Origin: Candidatus Doudnabacteria bacterium
Lineage (GTDB): Bacteria > Patescibacteriota > Doudnabacteria > UBA920
NCBI GenBank assembly: GCA_023245915.1
Contig: JAHFJK010000069.1
Span: forward strand, 1 to 6,120
Length of the DNA stretch: 6,120 nucleotides
Direction: 5' to 3'
The notes beneath the pieces were generated by a model. That model had not been told where the DNA came from and did no database searches. It saw nothing but the letters and a program-made list of their open reading frames with translations. The position numbers and the translations under genes are program-made. Numbering within the stretch: position 1 is the stretch's first letter; the number at the start of each line of letters is the position of its first letter. Below are positions 1 to 4,068 of this stretch, one piece after another.

Positions 1-11
1 AACTTTTTGTT

Positions 12-183
12 ATGCTGGGACTGTTGCCGAATGTCATTTTGACTGCAATTCCAGGATTTCGGCATCTTGCCCCAAAAAATTTTTCCGCTTAGCCTACGGC
101 TAAACATCAAAATTTATTTGCGCCAATCTGCCCGAAATCCTGGAATTTCGTCTGAAAAGCACATTCAGCAACAGTCCCATGCT
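12..183. repeat. 162-bp fold-back (MITE-like) element with possible 5-bp target-site duplication
   Basis: The sequence folds on itself almost end to end. The outer ends are GGGACTGTTGC (17-27) and its exact reverse complement (168-178); allowing one mismatch, the match extends to 17-34 against 161-178. A second perfect 16-bp pairing joins 47-62 to 132-147. The centre is a small hairpin, TTAGCC (89-94), loop TAC, GGCTAA (98-103). Between the paired blocks are mismatched segments (35-46 against 148-160) and a loosely paired AT-rich part (63-88 against 104-131). Directly outside the ends the 5-mer ATGCT occurs at 12-16 and again at 179-183, as expected of a target duplication made by a transposase. 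No transposase is encoded, so it would be a non-autonomous element moved in trans. A transcribed structural RNA is an alternative. The inverted repeat is seen directly; mobility is inferred. It accounts for nearly all of the gene-free DNA before the protease gene. Confidence 0.65.
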
Positions 184-188
184 ATACT
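180..188 (+). promoter_or_regulatory. possible extended -10 promoter for the protease/NDH-2 operon
   Basis: TGC followed by TATACT matches the extended -10 pattern TGnTATAAT with one mismatch. It lies 26 bp before the protease ATG, giving a short leader of about 20 nt. No good -35 hexamer is found at the usual distance, which extended -10 promoters can tolerate. The motif straddles the right ATGCT copy of the fold-back element, so the element edge forms part of it. This is a motif match only. Confidence 0.35.
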
Positions 189-214
189 GACAATATCCGT
201 TGAATAAGAAATAA

Positions 215-1675
215 ATGCGTCAAAATAAAAATTATTGCTTTTTTTTAGCAGGGCTGACGGCAAGCATGCTGTTTTTGCCTGCCGCCTTTGGCTCTGCTGA
301 CGACAACTATCATCTCTCGCAGGAACAGCTGGCCGACTTGGTTCAGCCGGCGGTGGTGAGAATTGTGACTCACGTTACAGGCAAATATAGCCTACCGGCA
401 TTTGATATTGACCTTAAAACTTTTGAGGCAGTGGAAAAACCAAAAGATCGCCCATTTACCGACAAAGTTGATTCTTATTTGTTGGGCAGCGGTTTTGTTG
501 TCAGGCCAGACGGGTATATTGTGACCAATTCGCACGTGGTTTCCAAGACAGAAATTGAAAACGAAATTTTAGGCAGGGTTTGGGCTGAAACGCTATTGAA
601 AAAAATTTCAACTTTAAGTTTGTCTGAAGCTTATGAGGTAGAAAAAAGACTGGAGGACAAATTTCAAACTCAAAACCAGCAGGACCTAAATTTGATTGGT
701 GGTTATATTTTGGGCCCCATGAAAGCTAAGAGCAAGTTTGAAGTTGTCAGCAAATGGACGGTACTTAAACCAACTGCGGCAGAAGACAGTTTAGCTAAAC
801 TGGTTGAATCCGGCTTTGATGCGCAGGTTTTAAGCCTTAATCCAGATTTTGCCAAGGATCAGCGCGATGTAGCGCTTATAAAAATTGATCAAAACAATCT
901 GCCGACTCTGCCGCTGGCAGCGGCAGCAACTCTCTCTCCCGGCCAGAAAATTTTTATTTTTGGCTACCCTTCCACCGCTACTTTTAACGGCACAGATTTT
1001 TTGCAGCCCTCCTTCACTTCCGGGGTCATTAGCGCTGTAAAAAATTCTGACTTTGGAGATTTTAAAATTTATCAAACCGAAGCAAAAATTTCCACAGGTT
1101 CGAGCGGCGGGCCGTTAATAGACCAAACTGGATACGTGCAAGCTATAATAACTTTTGAAAGCAGCCAGTCTTTTGGCCAGGGTGATAATTTTGCTTTTGC
1201 CCTGCCGGTTGAGCTGGTCAGGCAAATGCTGCAAAAAAACAACATCAACAATCAAACCGGCAGTTTCTATGAGCCGCTTTTGCAGGCTTTTATTTCGCAA
1301 AACGACCGGCATTGTAAAACCGCGATAGGTCAGTTTGCGACAGCCAAAAAAGCCAATTCCAGTTTTATTTTTTTTGACAAAATTCAAAAGTATATAGATG
1401 CCTGTAAAAATAATATTTCTGAAGGCAGCTCTTTGGACTCCAAATGGGATAATTTTAAAAATGAGATTAAAACTTTGCCTGCGGTAGTCTGGTTGGGAAT
1501 TTTAATAATAGCTTTACTTTTAGCCGTGTTTATAACAGTTTTAATCAGGCAGTCCAGCCGGCTGAAAAAAGAGGAAGCGGAAATTAAGTTGCTGGAAGCG
1601 GAATATGCCAAAGACCATTCGGATATTGTCCCCAGCCCCTCGGGCCGAGATAAAAATAATCAAAATCGTTTATGA
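215..1675 (+). CDS. secreted, membrane-anchored trypsin-like serine protease
   Basis: 486 aa S1/HtrA-fold serine endopeptidase, probably acting outside the cytoplasmic membrane. Residues 1-27 form a signal peptide: a basic start, a hydrophobic core, then AAFGSA before the mature part. The trypsin-like domain spans about 38-340, with His107 in TNSHVV, Asp218 in RDVALIKID and Ser297 in TGSSGGPL as the catalytic triad. His to Asp is 111 residues, against about 30 in DegP, so there is an extra, largely helical and charged segment at about 111-195. Asp to Ser (79) is normal. No PDZ domain follows. Instead there is a 340-420 region with Cys367 and Cys397, which could form a disulfide, then one membrane helix at about 421-444 followed by basic residues and a charged 40-residue tail, presumably cytoplasmic. 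The ATG at 215 fits the signal peptide; no clear ribosome site precedes it. Its stop overlaps the next gene by ATGA, indicating an operon. The substrate is unknown; protein quality control is a reasonable guess. Confidence 0.88.
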   Translation: MRQNKNYCFFLAGLTASMLFLPAAFGSADDNYHLSQEQLADLVQPAVVRIVTHVTGKYSLPAFDIDLKTFEAVEKPKDRPFTDKVDSYLLGSGFVVRPDGYIVTNSHVVSKTEIENEILGRVWAETLLKKISTLSLSEAYEVEKRLEDKFQTQNQQDLNLIGGYILGPMKAKSKFEVVSKWTVLKPTAAEDSLAKLVESGFDAQVLSLNPDFAKDQRDVALIKIDQNNLPTLPLAAAATLSPGQKIFIFGYPSTATFNGTDFLQPSFTSGVISAVKNSDFGDFKIYQTEAKISTGSSGGPLIDQTGYVQAIITFESSQSFGQGDNFAFALPVELVRQMLQKNNINNQTGSFYEPLLQAFISQNDRHCKTAIGQFATAKKANSSFIFFDKIQKYIDACKNNISEGSSLDSKWDNFKNEIKTLPAVVWLGILIIALLLAVFITVLIRQSSRLKKEEAEIKLLEAEYAKDHSDIVPSPSGRDKNNQNRL

Positions 1676-2904
1676 CGAATATTGTCATCCTTGGAGCCGG
1701 CTACGGAGGGATTTTAACGGCTTTAGGCTTGTCCAAAAAATTTGGCAGGTCTAAGGAGTTTTTAATTACGCTTATAGACCGGCATGATTACCAGCTGTTT
1801 GCTTCTAATTTATACGAAGTCGCCAGCGCTGAAGAGGAAATGACGACATTATCACAGTTAAAACACAGCATCGCCCTGCCTTTGGAAGCGATTTTTACAG
1901 GCAGAAATGTAAACTTGGTTAAAGCCGAAGTTTTGCAAATTAATCCTGTTAGTAATAGTGTTTTTACAGGTTCAAAAAAATATTATTACGATTATTTAGT
2001 TGTGGCAGTTGGTTCTACCAGTGATTATTTTAATATTCCCGGCGCGGAAAAATTTTCTCTGCCGCTTAAAAGCTTAAACGACGCTTTTTTTGTTCGCAAT
2101 AAAATTGAGTTTGCCGTCCAAATGCACAGGCTGGACGCTAACAAAAAAAATATCCGTATAGTTGTAGCCGGAGGCGGTTTTACCGGCGTGGAGTTTGCGG
2201 GTGAGCTCAAGGGTTTTTTGGATATTTTAGCCTGGAAAAACCGCTATCCCAGAGAAAAAATAGAAGTAACTATTATTGAGGCTTCATCCGCGCTGATTGC
2301 CGGATTCTCCGCGCGTTTGAGCAGGGATGTTTTGGACAGGTTAAAGGCTTTGGGAGTTCGGGTGCAGTTTTCCAGCATGACCGCAAAAGTTGATGAACAT
2401 TTTGTTGAGCTCGCCTCGGGTGAAAAAATGGAATACGATGTTTTAGTTTGGACTGCCGGAGTCAAAGCTCTAAGTTTGCCTTTTACTAAACAAATGGAAA
2501 CTGATAAAAAGGGCCGGCTGGTGACCAATGAATTTTTGCAGCTCAATACATACAACAATATTTTTGCTTTAGGCGACGGGGCGTGTGTGGCCAACTATGA
2601 CGGTAAGCCAGCCCCGCCTTCAGCTCAGGACGCCATTGCCCAGGCGGAATATTTAGTTAACACCCTGCCCTATATTATTCGTAATAAAAGACCGCCTGCC
2701 TATAGCGGCAAAAAGCACGGCTATATTATTAGCATTGGCGGCAAATGGGCAATTTTAGATTACAACGGTTTTTATTTTACCGGCCTGCCGGCTTACCTTG
2801 TCAGGCAACTGGCTAACTTGAATTATTTTAGGAAAGTTGTGGGCTTATGGAAGGCCATTAAGCTCACGGTTTTTGATATGGAGATTTATAGCAGGAATGA
2901 TTAG
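1672..2904 (+). CDS. type II NADH:quinone oxidoreductase-like FAD-dependent enzyme (NDH-2)
   Basis: 410 aa, close to the usual 400-450 aa of NDH-2, which passes electrons from NADH through FAD to membrane quinone without pumping protons. An N-terminal FAD Rossmann motif GAGYGG (8-13) is followed by an acidic strand end at Asp36. The second dinucleotide motif GGGFTGVE (167-174) has acidic Glu203 after strand two, which favours NADH over NADPH. LVWTAGV (258-264) and FALGDGA (298-304, Asp302 contacting FAD) are family signatures. SAQDAIAQAEYL (317-328) sits at the quinone-site motif, usually AQxAxQ, here AQxAxxQ. The last 50 residues, rich in aromatic, Leu and basic residues, resemble the membrane-attaching C terminus. 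The start overlaps the protease stop (ATGA) and has no Shine-Dalgarno sequence, suggesting translational coupling. A related disulfide or sulfide:quinone reductase is less likely because no redox cysteine pair is present. The physiological acceptor is not shown by the sequence. Confidence 0.85.
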   Translation: MTNIVILGAGYGGILTALGLSKKFGRSKEFLITLIDRHDYQLFASNLYEVASAEEEMTTLSQLKHSIALPLEAIFTGRNVNLVKAEVLQINPVSNSVFTGSKKYYYDYLVVAVGSTSDYFNIPGAEKFSLPLKSLNDAFFVRNKIEFAVQMHRLDANKKNIRIVVAGGGFTGVEFAGELKGFLDILAWKNRYPREKIEVTIIEASSALIAGFSARLSRDVLDRLKALGVRVQFSSMTAKVDEHFVELASGEKMEYDVLVWTAGVKALSLPFTKQMETDKKGRLVTNEFLQLNTYNNIFALGDGACVANYDGKPAPPSAQDAIAQAEYLVNTLPYIIRNKRPPAYSGKKHGYIISIGGKWAILDYNGFYFTGLPAYLVRQLANLNYFRKVVGLWKAIKLTVFDMEIYSRND

Positions 2905-2911
2905 ATCGCAG

Positions 2912-2937
2912 ACCTGCCTGCCTGCCGGCAGGCAGGT
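2912..2937. repeat. GC-rich intergenic palindrome
   Basis: ACCTGCCTGCC (2912-2922) is the exact reverse complement of 2927-2937, leaving loop TGCC. In another register, 2917-2936 is a perfect 20-bp palindrome, CCTGCCTGCCGGCAGGCAGG. The GC content is far above that of the surrounding DNA. No T-run follows, so it is not a classic intrinsic terminator, though the hairpin may protect the 3' end of the upstream mRNA. Similar CCTGCC/GGCAGG palindromes are recalled as common dispersed repeats between genes in Parcubacteria. The flanks, CGCAGA before it and CAGATGAAAATCAGATGACA after it, look like further low-complexity repeat sequence. Confidence 0.7.
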
Positions 2938-2964
2938 GCACAGATGAAAATCAGATGACACGGA

Positions 2965-2991
2965 TTGCGTTAATTTTGTTTTTAATATAAA
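2965..2991 (+). promoter_or_regulatory. possible promoter for the hicBA cluster
   Basis: A TTGCGT hexamer (2965-2970) and TATAAA (2986-2991) are separated by 15 bp, slightly short of the optimum, within a strikingly AT-rich stretch directly before hicB. Initiation 7-9 bp after the -10 would fall at about 2998-3000, on or next to the hicB ATG. The transcript would then be leaderless or nearly so, which fits the lack of any Shine-Dalgarno sequence there. A second TATAAA at 2993-2998 makes the exact site uncertain. Confidence 0.3.
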
Positions 2992-2999
2992 ATATAAAC

Positions 3000-3278
3000 A
3001 TGCAAATAGATTTCACGATTCAAATTTTTAAAGAAAGCCGCATGTTCGTTGCTTATGCCAGGGAGCTGGATGTTTCTTCTTGCGGCTATAGCAAACAAAA
3101 AGCCTTAAAAAATTTGAAAGAAGCGGTAAGGTTGTTTTTGGAAGAAGCGGAAAAAAAAGGATCTTTGGAAGAAATTTTAGAGGAAGCCGGTTATACAAAA
3201 AAGCGGGCAAGGCTGGAAGCCCCAAAATTTGTCGCTCTGCAAAAAGCTACCCTGCCCTTGCCTCAAATCTATGCCTAA
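3000..3278 (+). CDS. hicB: HicB-family antitoxin
   Basis: 92 aa. The N-terminal half (about 1-50) has the HicB pattern: a strand (DFTIQIFKES), a second strand (MFVAYARELDVSSCGYS), then a helix (QKALKNLKEAVRLFLEEAEK). This corresponds to the degenerate RNase H-like fold of COG1598-type antitoxins, which bind and block HicA. Residues 52-92 form a charged helix followed by a short Pro/Leu tail. A clear C-terminal helix-turn-helix or ribbon-helix-helix DNA-binding domain is not visible, so autoregulation may be weak or require a partner. The ATG at 3000 follows an AT-rich promoter-like stretch without a ribosome site. The final codons overlap hicA by 8 nt, so the antitoxin is made first and the two are probably coupled. 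The family call rests on pattern and on the adjacent hicA. Confidence 0.8.
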   Translation: MQIDFTIQIFKESRMFVAYARELDVSSCGYSKQKALKNLKEAVRLFLEEAEKKGSLEEILEEAGYTKKRARLEAPKFVALQKATLPLPQIYA

Positions 3279-3495
3279 AATTGTCCCGCTTCATTGGCGC
3301 AAGCTTTTGAAAATTTTTTTGAATGCGGGATTTAAAGTTTTTCGGGAAGAAGGCGATCATTTAATTTTAGTCAAGCAAGGTGTGCTTCGGCCGGTTGTCA
3401 TACCAAAATATTCAGAAGTTCCCGTATTTATCATAAAAAATAATATCAGGACAAGTGGTTTGAGTAGAGAAGATTATTTTAATTTTATGCAGTGA
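3271..3495 (+). CDS. hicA: HicA-family mRNA interferase toxin
   Basis: 74 aa, a typical HicA size (about 60-85 aa). HicA toxins have a double-stranded RNA-binding-like fold and cleave mRNA, halting translation until neutralised by HicB. The sequence runs helix (WRKLLKIFLNAGF), strand (KVFREEGDHLILVK), strand (RPVVIPKYSEVP), then helix (IIKNNIRTSGLSREDYFNFM). The active-site His of the usual GSH motif is His30, here in GDH, so the toxin is probably active. The start chosen is the ATG at 3271, inside the final codons of hicB (ATGCCTAA overlap), giving the common MPKI-type beginning. A longer reading from 3229 adds 14 unconserved residues and is rejected. The gene order, antitoxin before toxin, is the reverse of the E. 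coli hicAB locus but occurs in many genomes. Confidence 0.85.
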   Translation: MPKIVPLHWRKLLKIFLNAGFKVFREEGDHLILVKQGVLRPVVIPKYSEVPVFIIKNNIRTSGLSREDYFNFMQ

Positions 3496-3506
3496 GCCAA
3501 TTGAGC

Positions 3507-3665
3507 ATGCATTTCAAACGCAAAACTCCAAGAAGAAAACTGGGATGTTATTTATGCAAACCATGGCGGCGCATGGGCAATGGCAAAGATAAGCTAAGGC
3601 ATAGCGAGAGAAAACAAATGTTGCGTGGTTATGATGTATCCGGAGTGAATTTAGTGGCGGTTTGA
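3507..3665 (+). CDS. small basic Cys-pair protein of unknown function
   Basis: 52 codons from the ATG at 3507. Alternatively 57 codons from an in-frame GTG at 3492, which overlaps the hicA stop as GTGA and would give translational coupling. The product is very basic at its N terminus (HFKRKTPRRK) and contains GCYLCKPWRRMGNGKDKLRHSERKQ in two parts: a CxxC pair, C14 and C17 of the 52-aa form, followed by KPW, then a Lys/Arg-rich stretch. This looks like a nucleic-acid-binding or metal-binding mini-protein. A similar C-x-L-C-K-P-(W/H) motif in tiny basic hypothetical proteins is recalled from other bacteria but could not be checked. It fills almost the whole gap between hicA and the DUF805 gene, on the same strand, 12 nt before the next candidate ATG. 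There is no strong ribosome site. The function is unknown; a chance ORF is possible. Confidence 0.6.
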   Translation: MHFKRKTPRRKLGCYLCKPWRRMGNGKDKLRHSERKQMLRGYDVSGVNLVAV

Positions 3666-3677
3666 TATTGGCGGATA

Positions 3678-4040
3678 ATGTACTTAATTTCCTCAGAACA
3701 TTTATTTATGCGAATCTTTAATTATAATGGCCGTTTGAACAGACTACAATATAATTTGCTTGCCATAATTATTACTTTTATTTTAGCCGTGGTTAATTCT
3801 TACAGGCAATACGACATTGAAGCATATATTGGCATAGCAATTTTTGTTGAATTGGTTTTGATATTTTTATATTCTTTTTTAGCAGTAAAAAGGTTTCATG
3901 ATTTAGGGAAACCAGGCTGGTATTTTTGGTTACTTTTCATACCCCTTGTAAATTTTTATTGGGGAGTTTTGCTTATTGCAAGAAGGGGTACTATTGGTTC
4001 AAACGAGTACGGACTAGATCCCCTAGAAAAAAAACTATAA
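3678..4040 (+). CDS. DUF805 family membrane protein
   Basis: 120 aa as drawn. DUF805 proteins are small integral membrane proteins of unknown function. The family signatures are visible: an aromatic FNYNGRLNRLQYN segment (13-25) matching the usual F-x-GRxxRxxYW opening, KRFHDLGKPGW (71-81) matching the RRLHDxxxSGWW loop, and GSNEYGLDP (107-115) matching the terminal G-x-NxYGxDP motif. Hydrophobic segments lie at about 27-40, 50-70 and 80-101. The start is ambiguous. The ATG at 3708 (MRIFNYNGR) suits the family better, while the ATG at 3678 has a GGCGGA-like stretch only 2 nt upstream, too close for a normal ribosome site. It is the last gene of the hicBA-side cluster, ending just before a terminator hairpin and 9 nt from the convergent topA stop. 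No functional link to hicBA is evident. Confidence 0.85.
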   Translation: MYLISSEHLFMRIFNYNGRLNRLQYNLLAIIITFILAVVNSYRQYDIEAYIGIAIFVELVLIFLYSFLAVKRFHDLGKPGWYFWLLFIPLVNFYWGVLLIARRGTIGSNEYGLDPLEKKL

Positions 4041-4068
4041 AACCCCGGACTATTCCGAGGTTTTTTTT
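4041..4068. terminator. bidirectional intrinsic terminator between the DUF805 gene and topA
   Basis: AACCCCGGA (4041-4049) pairs with TCCGAGGTT (4054-4062) around a 4-nt loop, followed on the + strand by eight T residues (4061-4068). Read on + there is one C-A mismatch; on minus the same position is a G-U wobble, so the stem is continuous. In the minus direction, a run of eight T residues (complement of 4027-4034) follows the stem after six intervening bases. It therefore serves both converging transcripts. The topA stop codon (4050-4052) lies in the loop. Confidence 0.82.

Noticed and set aside
830..1611. Antisense open frames under the protease gene
   Set aside because: They have no recognisable domains or start signals and lie opposite a gene with a complete catalytic triad.
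2912..2937. GC-rich palindrome as an intrinsic terminator
   Set aside because: No T-run follows the hairpin on either strand; the next bases are GCACAGATG on + and, on the other strand, CTGCGATC.
3229..3270. Longer hicA start giving a 14-residue N-terminal extension
   Set aside because: The extension lies wholly inside hicB, shows no family match, and the ATG at 3271 gives the usual HicA length and overlap geometry.
2941..3495. The locus as part of a larger defence island
   Set aside because: Only a HicBA pair and a tiny unknown ORF are present. The neighbours are a respiratory-type enzyme, a DUF805 protein and topA, with no other defence genes in view.
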